Part shown: positions 7,992-14,975 of the stretch, one piece after another
Layout of the letters: every line of letters begins with the position of its first letter
Numbering within the stretch: the first letter of the stretch is position 1
Origin: an uncultured Cellulosilyticum sp.
GTDB taxonomy: Bacteria; Bacillota; Clostridia; Lachnospirales; Cellulosilyticaceae
Assembly: GCA_934725855.1 (NCBI GenBank)
Contig: CAKVCL010000041.1
Span: 1 to 19,584, forward strand
DNA: 19,584 bases
Direction of reading: 5' to 3'
Notes under the pieces: generated by a model
What the model was told of the DNA's origin: nothing
What the model saw: the letters and a program-made list of their open reading frames with translations, nothing else
The model's database searches: none
Program-made: the position numbers and the translations under genes

Positions 7992-8632
7992 TAAAATCAT
8001 ACTTTAAAGAGTATAGATGCTTATCTAAGTCTGGCTTATTAAGAAATAGCCAGTATGTTTTAATTGGCATAACAACTTTTATGTTTCTAGTGGGTAAGTA
8101 TTTGGGGGCAACTCTAGAAAGTTTAATTTTTATTTTATCAAGCATTGGTTATATGTCTGATTTTGATAGTAATAAGTATGTGATCAACTACTGTTTGCCT
8201 ATTTCCACAAAGAGGCGATTACATATGCTTTATTACAATACTATTCTTGCAAGTTTTTTATCAACTACAATGGTTAGTTTACGATGTTTCTTAGATGGAC
8301 AAAATAGAGGGTTTACGATGAGTTTGCTTATTTTCCTTGCAGAGGTTATGGGATGTAACTTGCACTATTATTTATTTGCTAGTCCTGAATTTAAAAAGAA
8401 TATAGTAGATGATAATAAAGGACAGTTTATCTATCAATGTGCAATCGGCGCACTTATTGGAATCGTTATTAGTATTAGACTAAAGCAAATTGATCAAGGC
8501 TTTATAGAGAGGATGCTTTATAAATTAAACACTGTGAGTGTGTGTTTACTAATTATTTTGCTGGGCAGTTTTACAGTATGGTGGACAAGGTATTCCATGA
8601 GAAAATTTGAGAAGGTGATTCGAGATGAATGA
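7988..8632 (+). CDS. ABC-2-like permease subunit, second copy
   Basis: This 214-residue membrane protein shares the layout of its neighbour. An N-terminal hydrophobic pair (about 22-55) is followed by NYCLPISTKRRLHMLYY (LPIS at 70-73) and then four further hydrophobic segments, the last near residues 180-198. The shared LPIS block suggests the two permeases are distant paralogues forming a heterodimer. The start codon overlaps the previous stop as ATGA, with GAGGGGAGA upstream, so the two are translationally coupled. The C-terminus is basic and cytoplasmic. Confidence 0.8.
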   Translation: MIKSYFKEYRCLSKSGLLRNSQYVLIGITTFMFLVGKYLGATLESLIFILSSIGYMSDFDSNKYVINYCLPISTKRRLHMLYYNTILASFLSTTMVSLRCFLDGQNRGFTMSLLIFLAEVMGCNLHYYLFASPEFKKNIVDDNKGQFIYQCAIGALIGIVISIRLKQIDQGFIERMLYKLNTVSVCLLIILLGSFTVWWTRYSMRKFEKVIRDE

Positions 8633-8718
8633 AGAGAGGAAAATTGAGTTTAGCAATTATTATAATTGCAACATTGATAGTATTTTTAGGCGTACGTCTA
8701 ATAAGTTATAAAAATTAA
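8629..8718 (+). CDS. 29-residue single-pass membrane peptide closing the ABC operon
   Basis: ATG 8629 overlaps the previous stop in the same ATGA arrangement that joins the two permeases. The reading frame gives a peptide that starts MKRGK, has a continuous hydrophobic core of about 17 residues beginning at L6 (LSLAIIIIATLIVFLG) and ends in RLISYKN before TAA at 8716-8718. This is the profile of a small single-span membrane protein with positive charges at both ends. A GAGAAGGTG stretch about 12 bases upstream could serve as ribosome site, although coupling alone may suffice. It might be an accessory subunit or regulator of the transporter. A remnant of a longer third permease is the alternative. 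Confidence 0.5.
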   Translation: MKRGKLSLAIIIIATLIVFLGVRLISYKN

Positions 8719-8809
8719 CAAACATTTAGGGAAAATTATTCATTTTTGAATTAGCTTATACTATAATTAAAGAAGAATTTTTGAGAGAAGGTTAAATTAG
8801 ATAAAGAGA

Positions 8810-8865
8810 AAAAATATCCTTAGAATAGGCATAAAGGGGTTGCTTGGTCTAAGGATATTTTTATT
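8810..8865 (+). terminator. Terminator of the ABC operon
   Basis: A perfect 15-bp stem (8810-8824 with 8848-8862) encloses a 23-base loop and ends in TTTTT. The loop is larger than usual for a simple terminator. It could also be the 3' end of a short RNA begun near 8775. Confidence 0.75.
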
Positions 8866-8923
8866 TGTCAGTTTAAAAGGATTCAATTTGCGCTACTTTT
8901 ATTTCCCAAGTAATAATTAAATT

Positions 8924-8971
8924 AAAAAAAGAAATTCATTTAGAATGAGGTTCTAGATAAATTCCTTTTTT
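8924..8971 (-). terminator. Terminator of amt
   Basis: On the minus strand AAAAAAGGAATT (8971-8960) pairs with AATTTCTTTTTT (8936-8925) through one G-U wobble, which on the + strand would be an A-C mismatch. The T run therefore follows a properly paired stem only on the minus strand, which fixes the direction. Confidence 0.7.
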
Positions 8972-9053
8972 GATTTGTTATACATTAGGATGAGAGTTTA
9001 TATATTGATTTATATAAAACTATAAATGATAGTCTTATAGCAGAATTAAATAG

Positions 9054-10274
9054 TTATCGAATAGTATAAGCAGAAGCATTATGCTCCATGACATCAAGTC
9101 CATTTTGTTCTTCATCTGTATCTACTCGAAGACCAATTGTTTTATCAATGATTTTAAAGGTAATAAAGAATAGAATAGCACCAGTTACTAAGCAAGTGAT
9201 AAGACCAAAACATTGGATACCTAATAGACTAAATCCACCGCCATAGATTAAGCCACCTTCTTGACTAAATATTCCTATGAAGATCGTTCCTAAAGAACCA
9301 CAAAGTCCGTGAACAGATACTGCACCAACTGGGTCATCAATTTTAAGTTTAGTATCAAGAAATTCTACACTTAAAATCATTAATAAACCACCTATTAAGC
9401 CCATAATAATGGCACCTGGATAAGAAATAACAGAAGCACCAGCTGTAACAATAACTAATCCAGCAAGGGCACCATTTAAGGTTAAACCAGCATCAGGTTT
9501 CCCATAACGGATAGAACTAAATACCATAGCTGCGATTGTACCCGTTGCACCACCTAATAATGTGGTAATAGCAGCATGAGCTGTAACAGGAGAAGTAATA
9601 TCTAATGAACTACCTGGATTAAAGCCGAACCAACCAAACCAAAGAAGAAGAACACCTAATGCTCCAAGTGGGATGTTATGACCAGGAATAGCCTTAACTT
9701 TACCTTGTTTATATTTACCATTACGAGGACCTACCATTTTAGCACCAATCAATGCTGCTACACCACCTAAAGCATGAACAGCCGTTCCACCAGCAAAATC
9801 AATAAAGCCCATTTTATTTAAAAAACCACCACTATTCCAAATCCAACGGCCAATCATTGGATAAATGATACAAGTTGCAGCAATACAAAAAGCAATATAA
9901 GCATAGAATTTGGTTCGTTCTGCCATGGCACCAGATACAATAGTAGCACATGTAGCACAGAAGATAGCTTGGAAGAAGAAATAAACATCGAATGATATAC
10001 CACACATTTCTTTAGGCACATTTGTGAGGCAGAAACCTGAAAGTCCTATAAAATCACTAGGTTCACCACCATACATAAATGCATAGCCTACAAAGTAGAA
10101 AGACATAACTCCGATACAAATAGTAATAAAGTTTTTCATAATAATATTGATAGCGTTTTTGGATTGTGTAAATCCAACTTCTACAAGAGAAAATCCTGCG
10201 TGCATAATAAAAACTAGAATTGCAGCAATTAATGTCCACATGGTGTTTAAGACGAAAAGTAAATCACTATCCAT
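9054..10274 (-). CDS. amt: Ammonium transporter
   Basis: This is a 406-residue polytopic channel of the Amt/MEP/Rh family (about 11 membrane segments), a usual full length. The twin pore histidines are present at H167 (AGGTAVHALGG) and H322 (AVSVHGLCGS). Other hallmarks are WNSGGFL, WFGWFGFNPGS, and the cytoplasmic tail GLRVDTDEEQNGLD, which in relatives touches the PII protein. The start is ATG 10274, behind a strong AAAGGGGGA; an upstream in-frame ATG at 10307 lacks such a site. No glnK (PII) gene lies beside it, which is unusual for amt. Transcription comes from a near-consensus promoter at 10385-10414 through a leader dominated by a large hairpin. Confidence 0.96.
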   Translation of the reverse strand: MDSDLLFVLNTMWTLIAAILVFIMHAGFSLVEVGFTQSKNAINIIMKNFITICIGVMSFYFVGYAFMYGGEPSDFIGLSGFCLTNVPKEMCGISFDVYFFFQAIFCATCATIVSGAMAERTKFYAYIAFCIAATCIIYPMIGRWIWNSGGFLNKMGFIDFAGGTAVHALGGVAALIGAKMVGPRNGKYKQGKVKAIPGHNIPLGALGVLLLWFGWFGFNPGSSLDITSPVTAHAAITTLLGGATGTIAAMVFSSIRYGKPDAGLTLNGALAGLVIVTAGASVISYPGAIIMGLIGGLLMILSVEFLDTKLKIDDPVGAVSVHGLCGSLGTIFIGIFSQEGGLIYGGGFSLLGIQCFGLITCLVTGAILFFITFKIIDKTIGLRVDTDEEQNGLDVMEHNASAYTIR

Positions 10275-10316
10275 TTGAAAATCCCCCTTTTGGCAATTAT
10301 TATTCAATATACATGC

Positions 10317-10372
10317 AAAAAAGGTGCTCTAAAAAAGATACTATCTAATTATATCTTTTTTAGAACACCTTT
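10317..10372 (-). promoter_or_regulatory. Terminator-like hairpin in the amt leader
   Basis: On the minus strand, 10372-10352 and 10340-10320 form a stem of about 21 bp (one U-G wobble and one uncertain pair at the bulge near 10327/10365) with an 11-base loop, followed at once by TTTTTT (10322-10317). It begins only a few bases after the expected transcription start and ends about 27 bases before the ribosome site. It has the form of an intrinsic terminator, so amt could be controlled by attenuation. It could instead be a 5' stabilising hairpin. Confidence 0.65.
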
Positions 10373-10384
10373 GTTCTAATTTGC

Positions 10385-10414
10385 ATTATAGAAGGATATG
10401 AATAGATTTGTCAA
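10385..10414 (-). promoter_or_regulatory. amt promoter
   Basis: Read on the minus strand, a perfect TTGACA (10414-10409) and a perfect TATAAT (10390-10385) are separated by 18 bases. Transcription should begin near 10377. Confidence 0.88.
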
Positions 10415-10556
10415 GAAAAAACAAAAAAATATGTAAAAAATATCGTATTGAATGATGAATATTTGAGATACTGATTAGATACAAGATAGTAAAAGTGATA
10501 AAATAAAAAGTATGCAATGAGAGATAAAGGTGAAGTTCATATTACAGAGCATTTAG
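10415..10556. other. Intergenic DNA between amt promoter and SNF2 remnant
   Basis: AT-rich DNA with no gene I can support. A 21-codon open stretch from ATG 10517 resembles nothing I know, and may be chance or debris from the neighbouring decayed gene. Confidence 0.4.
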
Positions 10557-11234
10557 CATTTAAAGGATGTAAAGATTGTTAAGAATGAAGATGAGGCATC
10601 AACTAATAGACTTAAAAAGCTGACAGCACCATTTATTATGAGGCGATTGAAAAAAGATGTTTTAAAAGAACTTCCTGATAAAACAGAAACCTTTATTTAT
10701 AATACCATGGAACAAACACAACAGAAACTTTATACTGCACACCTCGCACTAGCTAGACAAGAAATTAGCCGAGAGATCAAGGAAAAAGGAAATGGAAATA
10801 GCAGAATTAAGATGCTTGCACTACTAACAAGGTTGCGTCAACTTTGCTGTCATCCCTCTTTGTATCTTCAAGATTATGAAGAAGGAAGCGGAAAACTAGA
10901 ACAGTGTATGGAAATTATTCACGATAGCATTCATGCGGGGCATAAAATACTACTTTTTTCTCAGTTTACTTCTATGATTGATATTATCAGTAGAAGATTG
11001 CGTTTAGAAGGGATAGAGCATCTTATGCTAACAGGTTCTACAAAGGCTGAAGATAGGATTCAAATGGTAGATGAATTTAATCATTCAGAGATACCAATCT
11101 TCTTAATTTCACTTAAGGCAGGAGGGACAGGTCTGAACTTAACCGGTGCAGATGTTGTGATTCATTATGCCCCATGGTGGAATTTATCAAGTCAAAATCA
11201 AGCAACAGACAGGGCTTATAGCATTTATTTTTAA
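10557..11234 (+). pseudogene. SNF2-family helicase remnant, truncated at both ends
   Basis: The open stretch covers only part of an SNF2/Rad54-type ATPase. It begins with VKIVKNEDEASTNRLKKL, then TAPFIMRRLKKDVLKELPDK, which is the linker into the second helicase lobe. It continues with ILLFSQFTSMIDII (motif IV), LTGSTKAEDR, and FLISLKAGGTGLNLTGADVVIHYAPWWN (motif V). Motif VI breaks off: NQATDRAY is followed by SIYF and a stop where the family has RIGQ. The first lobe with Walker A and DExH is missing, as is the C-terminal segment. A stop lies at 10554-10556. From ATG 10638 a 198-residue product is possible, but it could not hydrolyse ATP. No ribosome site precedes that ATG. Confidence 0.88.
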
Positions 11235-11350
11235 AATAGGAGTGATAGGGTTTAATTTTAAAGGTATAGGGATAAAGATTGTGGAAAAAGGAATAAGATG
11301 TGGATAAATACGTATACTATTAACGTCCAATGTGAATAAATCAATATACG

Positions 11351-11399
11351 AAATGAGCACTTACAGTTTAGTGGATACTAAAAATGTAAGTGCTCATTT
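11351..11399. terminator. Hairpin between the SNF2 remnant and ecfT
   Basis: A perfect 14-bp stem (AAATGAGCACTTAC at 11351-11364 with its complement at 11386-11399) has a 21-base loop. The T run is short in both directions (TTTT on +). It lies where the minus-strand ECF operon ends, so it probably serves as a terminator for that operon. Confidence 0.6.
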
Positions 11400-11421
11400 T
11401 GGTGTGGATAGATTTTATTGG

Positions 11422-12249
11422 TTAAATAAATGGATTATAGAAACGCCCTTCGTTTAGAGAGGTCATATAAAGTGATAAGGCTACAAAGCAAACCATTAGT
11501 AAAATACATAGATAATCGGCAAGCCTAAATTTTTTATAACTGTACCAAGTACGGTTCTTTTTAATACCGAAGCTACGTAACTCCATGGCACGACTAATGG
11601 TTTCAATACGCTCTAAACTGGTAAAAATAAGAGGAAGTAAAATACCACTCATATTTTTTATACGGGTAAAAAACTTTTCATTTTTAGATAAATCCAATCC
11701 TCTAGCTTGTGAGGCAAAGCTAATTTCTTGATAGTCACGTTGAATATCAGGAATATAGCGAAGGGCTATAGCCACAGAATAAGCTAAGTGATAGCTAACA
11801 CCAATGCGATTAAGAGAAGCAGCAAACTCACTTGGCTGGGTAGCCAAAATAAAAAGTAAAGCAATTGGAATCACTGAAAGATATTTTAATATCACATTTA
11901 AGAGATAAAATAACTCCTCTACAGTTAATGAATAAGGCCCCACAATATTAAAAATGACAGTAGTTTGTCCATAAATCTTACATCCTTCATAGGGAGCAAA
12001 GATAAAAATAGCAATAGCGTTAAGAAATAGAAAGACTAAAATAAAATAAACAACAAAGGCAACATCTTTGAATTTTATATTAGAAATCTTAAAACAGATT
12101 AATCCAAAAAGGAGTAGTCCTATCAGTACCCTAGTATCATAAGTAAGCATTACTGCGACCGAATAAAGTAAAAGGCAGATAAGCTTAGTTGCACCAGTTA
12201 GTTTATGGATAGGTGAATCTACTTTGATATATCCTAGCATGGTTGACAT
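11422..12249 (-). CDS. ecfT: ECF transporter transmembrane component EcfT
   Basis: This 275-residue membrane protein couples the ATPases to the substrate-binding S subunit. About five to six hydrophobic segments lie near residues 22-36, 40-56, 64-88, 118-136, 205 and 246-264. The coupling helices carry the signature QARGLD (ARG at 182-184) and a second motif AMELRSFG (221-228) where many relatives have a stricter A-R-G. It starts at ATG 12249, 11 bases after AAGGAGG, and overlaps the end of the ATPase gene by 16 bases. A start at ATG 12240 is possible. It is the last gene of the S-A-T operon. Confidence 0.92.
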   Translation of the reverse strand: MSTMLGYIKVDSPIHKLTGATKLICLLLYSVAVMLTYDTRVLIGLLLFGLICFKISNIKFKDVAFVVYFILVFLFLNAIAIFIFAPYEGCKIYGQTTVIFNIVGPYSLTVEELFYLLNVILKYLSVIPIALLFILATQPSEFAASLNRIGVSYHLAYSVAIALRYIPDIQRDYQEISFASQARGLDLSKNEKFFTRIKNMSGILLPLIFTSLERIETISRAMELRSFGIKKNRTWYSYKKFRLADYLCILLMVCFVALSLYMTSLNEGRFYNPFI

Positions 12250-13955
12250 GATGATGTGCGCCTCCTTCTATCATAATGTATAAACCCCTGTGTAAATGCT
12301 TCTGCAGAAGATAAACCTGCCCTTTCAGCTAGAGTATAAAGAGAAGTTTCTTTTAATGAAGCTACTTTAGTAAGACTTGGATCAGACAGTACCTTTACAG
12401 GCGTAGAATCAGATAGAATCTTACCATTCGCAAGCACAATACTACGATTGGTATACTCTAACATGAGGTGCATATCATGAGTAATCATGATAATGGTAAT
12501 ACCCTGCTTGTTAAGTGATTTTAAGAATTCCATTAACTCTGTATAATGTTTAAAGTCTTGACCTGCGGTTGGTTCATCTAAAATTAGTAGCTCTGGGTTA
12601 GTGACCAAAATAGCAGCGATACTAACACGTTTCTTTTGCCCATAACTTAATGCAGAAATAGGCCAATTACGCATTTGATATAAACCACATACTTTTAAAG
12701 TAGCATAAACTCTTTCTTTAATCTCAGCTTCTGGTAAACCTTGAAGTCTAAGTGCAAATGCGACTTCATCATAAAGCATAGGTTTAGAAAGCATTTGGTT
12801 AGGGTTTTGCATCACCATTCCAATGCAGACTGAACGTTCTTTATTGCTTAGTTTATCCATATCTTTACCATGAAGTAAAAGTTTACCCTTAGTAGGTTTA
12901 TGAAATCCACAAATTAGTTTAGATAAAGTGGATTTACCAGTTCCGTTATGACCTACTATACTGAGCATATCACCTCTATAAAGTTTAAAGTTAATATCCT
13001 CAAGTAAAGGTTTAAGTTTATTATAACTAAAACTTATATGGTTAAACTCAAGTAACACTTCACGTTCATCTATGGGTTTGGTTTCATGTATTTTTGAAGT
13101 CAGTGCTTCAAGTTTTTCTTTATAAGGCATTACGTCAAGTTGAGGTAAAACATCAACCTCATTTAATTCTTCAAGCTTACAATCAGCATATTTTAACGCT
13201 GAAATATAGAGAGGTTCTCTTATCCCTATTTGACTTAGTAAGTTAGTTCTAAGAAGCTCATTTGGTGAACAATCAGCTAAGATTTCACCTTTATCCATTA
13301 CAATAATACGATCAATAGGTGCATGAAGGACATCTTCAAGCCTATGTTCAACAATAATCATTGTTTTATGTGTTGTTTGATTAAGCTCATCAATAAGCTC
13401 TATGGCAAGTTGACCAGCAGCTGGGTCAAGGCTAGCAAGCGGTTCATCAAAAAGGAGAATATCTACATCATCTACCATAACACCTGCTAATGAGGTGCGT
13501 TGTTTTTGACCACCTGATAAAGAGTGGGGAGCCATGTCTAAGTGCTTGTCTATTTGAGTAAGTTTACTGGTTTCTAGGACACGTCTTTTCATCTCGTCTT
13601 GAGGAACACAAGTATTTTCTAGGCTAAAAGCAATATCCTCAGCAACAGTAAGTCCAATAAATTGTCCATCTGGGTCTTGCAGAACGGTTCCTACCATTTG
13701 AGAAATTTCAAAAATACTAAGTGATGAAGTTTCTTTTCCTTTAATTTTAACACTACCTGACATAGTGCCTTCTACATTAAAAGGAATAAGTCCGTTTAGT
13801 GTATTGGTAACAGTACTTTTACCACAACCAGAAGGACCCACAATAAGGACTTTCTCACCTTCATAAATAGTAAGGTTAATGTTCTTTAATGTAGGTTCAG
13901 CTTGTATGCGATATTGGTAACTAAAGTTTTTAAATTCGATCACTGGTTGTTTCAT
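12234..13955 (-). CDS. ECF transporter fused double ATPase (EcfA1-EcfA2 in one chain)
   Basis: Two ABC domains lie in one 573-residue chain. Domain 1 has Walker A GPSGCGKST (40-48), Q-loop VLQDPDGQ, signature LSGGQKQR (146-153) and Walker B DILLFDEP (165-172). Domain 2 has Walker A GHNGTGKST (335-343), Q-loop VMQNPNQ, signature LSYGQKKR (437-444) and Walker B LLILDEP (456-462). The linker between them spans about residues 250-298. Such fused ATPases are typical of dedicated ECF systems of the S-A-T (TUV or YkoEDC) type, in contrast to the shared EcfA1/EcfA2 pair. It lies 12 bases after the S gene and overlaps ecfT. AGAAAGGA precedes its ATG. Confidence 0.95.
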   Translation of the reverse strand: MKQPVIEFKNFSYQYRIQAEPTLKNINLTIYEGEKVLIVGPSGCGKSTVTNTLNGLIPFNVEGTMSGSVKIKGKETSSLSIFEISQMVGTVLQDPDGQFIGLTVAEDIAFSLENTCVPQDEMKRRVLETSKLTQIDKHLDMAPHSLSGGQKQRTSLAGVMVDDVDILLFDEPLASLDPAAGQLAIELIDELNQTTHKTMIIVEHRLEDVLHAPIDRIIVMDKGEILADCSPNELLRTNLLSQIGIREPLYISALKYADCKLEELNEVDVLPQLDVMPYKEKLEALTSKIHETKPIDEREVLLEFNHISFSYNKLKPLLEDINFKLYRGDMLSIVGHNGTGKSTLSKLICGFHKPTKGKLLLHGKDMDKLSNKERSVCIGMVMQNPNQMLSKPMLYDEVAFALRLQGLPEAEIKERVYATLKVCGLYQMRNWPISALSYGQKKRVSIAAILVTNPELLILDEPTAGQDFKHYTELMEFLKSLNKQGITIIMITHDMHLMLEYTNRSIVLANGKILSDSTPVKVLSDPSLTKVASLKETSLYTLAERAGLSSAEAFTQGFIHYDRRRRTSSCQPC

Positions 13956-13967
13956 ACGGTATCCTTT

Positions 13968-14528
13968 CTAGTCTTCCAATTTTAAGCTACCCGTTTTGAT
14001 TTTAGTTTTGGCATAGTTCGCAAGCAAAATAGAGCCTAATACACCTACTGTAATGCTATTAAAAATACAGGAGCTTGCCCCTTGAATATAGACTTTATCA
14101 GCTGGTTCAGCATAAATCCAAATATCTAATGTAGGTGCAACGACTACCCAAGCAAGTATATTGGCAATAACTTGATAAATGTTAAAGATAATAAGTTGTT
14201 TACGTGTAAAGAAGCCATCTTCTAAATGAAGTTGTTTTCGAGAAAAACTAATAGTAAGGCCTACTATACTAGAAGCAATAATCCAACTAAACCAAGGGGA
14301 GCCATAAGCTGTAATATCTTTAAGTGTATGACCTATAAGTCCAATAGAAGCACCAGCAACTGGACCATATAAAACTGCCATTAATGCAAGAAAAGCATAG
14401 GCTGTTTGGAATTCTGTATTTGGAATGCCTGTTGGAAGAGCAGCAAAACGTCCTAAAACTAAAAAGACTGCTGAACCAATTCCAATAGCAACAATGGTGC
14501 GAATTGAAAGTAATTGTTTTTTTCTCAT
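13968..14528 (-). CDS. ECF transporter substrate-binding S component (UPF0397-like)
   Basis: This 186-residue membrane protein has five to six hydrophobic segments and is the substrate-specific subunit. The N-terminal block [18 protein letters not shown], then [26 protein letters not shown] and [19 protein letters not shown], matches the UPF0397 / riboflavin-type ECF S family. The annotated family name often says riboflavin, but the operon is under a SAM-I riboswitch, so a methionine-pathway compound is more likely. I recall that comparative genomics calls S-box-controlled systems of this layout MtsTUV; the substrate there is predicted only. ATG 14528 is chosen (AATGGA upstream). A longer frame reaching 14672 would run back through the riboswitch terminator and so is rejected. 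Confidence 0.88.
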   Translation of the reverse strand: MRKKQLLSIRTIVAIGIGSAVFLVLGRFAALPTGIPNTEFQTAYAFLALMAVLYGPVAGASIGLIGHTLKDITAYGSPWFSWIIASSIVGLTISFSRKQLHLEDGFFTRKQLIIFNIYQVIANILAWVVVAPTLDIWIYAEPADKVYIQGASSCIFNSITVGVLGSILLANYAKTKIKTGSLKLED

Positions 14529-14621
14529 GTTGATTCCATTTCTATCTAGTAATTGATGTATTTTGAAAAAGAGCTTCGCTCGTTTGTTAAGGATATATTT
14601 AGTATGAGCAAAAATTTTAAT

Positions 14622-14653
14622 AAAAAAAGCCCGAGTATAAACTCGAGCTTTTT
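14622..14653 (-). terminator. Riboswitch-controlled intrinsic terminator
   Basis: On the minus strand AAAAGCTCGAGT and ACTCGGGCTTTT pair around a TTAT loop, with a U-G wobble at one position, then a run of seven T residues. It lies between the SAM aptamer and the S-component gene and is the OFF state of the switch. Confidence 0.9.
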
Positions 14654-14667
14654 GCATTGGGTTTATA

Positions 14668-14764
14668 CTCATCTTTCAGCATAAATACTGTAGGATTTAG
14701 CACCTTGTATACTACACAGGTTGCTGGGCTTCATAGGGCCAGTCCCTCCACCACTCTTGATAAG
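14668..14764 (-). promoter_or_regulatory. SAM-I (S-box) riboswitch
   Basis: Minus-strand sequence matches the S-box core. P1 is CTTATC (14764-14759) with GATGAG (14673-14668). Inside are AGAGTGGTGGAGGGACTGG, then CCC..TGAAGCCCAGCAACC, GGTGCTAAATCC and GCTGAAAGATGAG. Binding of S-adenosylmethionine should stabilise P1. The 10 bases GAGTATAAAC (minus, 14670-14661), which share GAG with P1, are perfectly complementary to GTTTATACTC (minus, 14642-14633) in the terminator. Without SAM they form the antiterminator. High SAM therefore turns the ECF operon off. Confidence 0.95.
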
Positions 14765-14791
14765 CGATTCGTTCTTATTTCAATTAGTTAT

Positions 14792-14820
14792 ATAGTATTA
14801 TGTAAACGCTATAATGTCAA
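14792..14820 (-). promoter_or_regulatory. Promoter of the ECF operon
   Basis: On the minus strand TTGACA (14820-14815) is perfect. TACTAT (14797-14792) lies 17 bases downstream, about 28 bases before the riboswitch P1. Confidence 0.8.
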
Positions 14821-14845
14821 ATGAAAAATAAATCCAAACATGTGT

Positions 14846-14873
14846 TTGAAAGAATATATAAATGGGCTATAAT
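14846..14873 (+). promoter_or_regulatory. recQ promoter
   Basis: TTGAAA (14846-14851) and a perfect TATAAT (14868-14873) are separated by 16 bases. The expected leader is about 95 bases. It is divergent from the ECF promoter, only 26 bases away. Confidence 0.7.
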
Positions 14874-14975
14874 ATAACAATATTGCAACTAGAGAAATTA
14901 GGATTATGAATTATACAGTAAATTTAAGATAATAGAGCTTATTTAAAGATAGCGGATTAGAAAGGGAGAAGAGCA

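Larger units (their letters stand above)
8719..9053. other. Intergenic region between the ABC operon and amt
   Basis: This is a 335-base convergent gap. It holds a TATAAT at 8762-8767 with only a weak upstream -35 (TTCATT, 17 bases away), the large hairpin at 8810-8862 and the amt terminator at 8924-8971. I see no open reading frame of note. Confidence 0.6.

Noticed and set aside
10317..10372. ANTAR-type dual hairpin in the amt leader
   Set aside because: Only one hairpin is visible and its loop is about 11 bases without the expected hexaloop pattern.
10517..10582. 21-codon frame MRDKGEVHITEHLAF...
   Set aside because: It has no ribosome site and no known family. It may be debris, and too short to support.
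14529..14672. N-terminal extension of the ECF S component to an ATG at 14672
   Set aside because: The extension would be encoded by the riboswitch P1 and terminator. The family begins near residue 49 of that frame (MRKKQLL).
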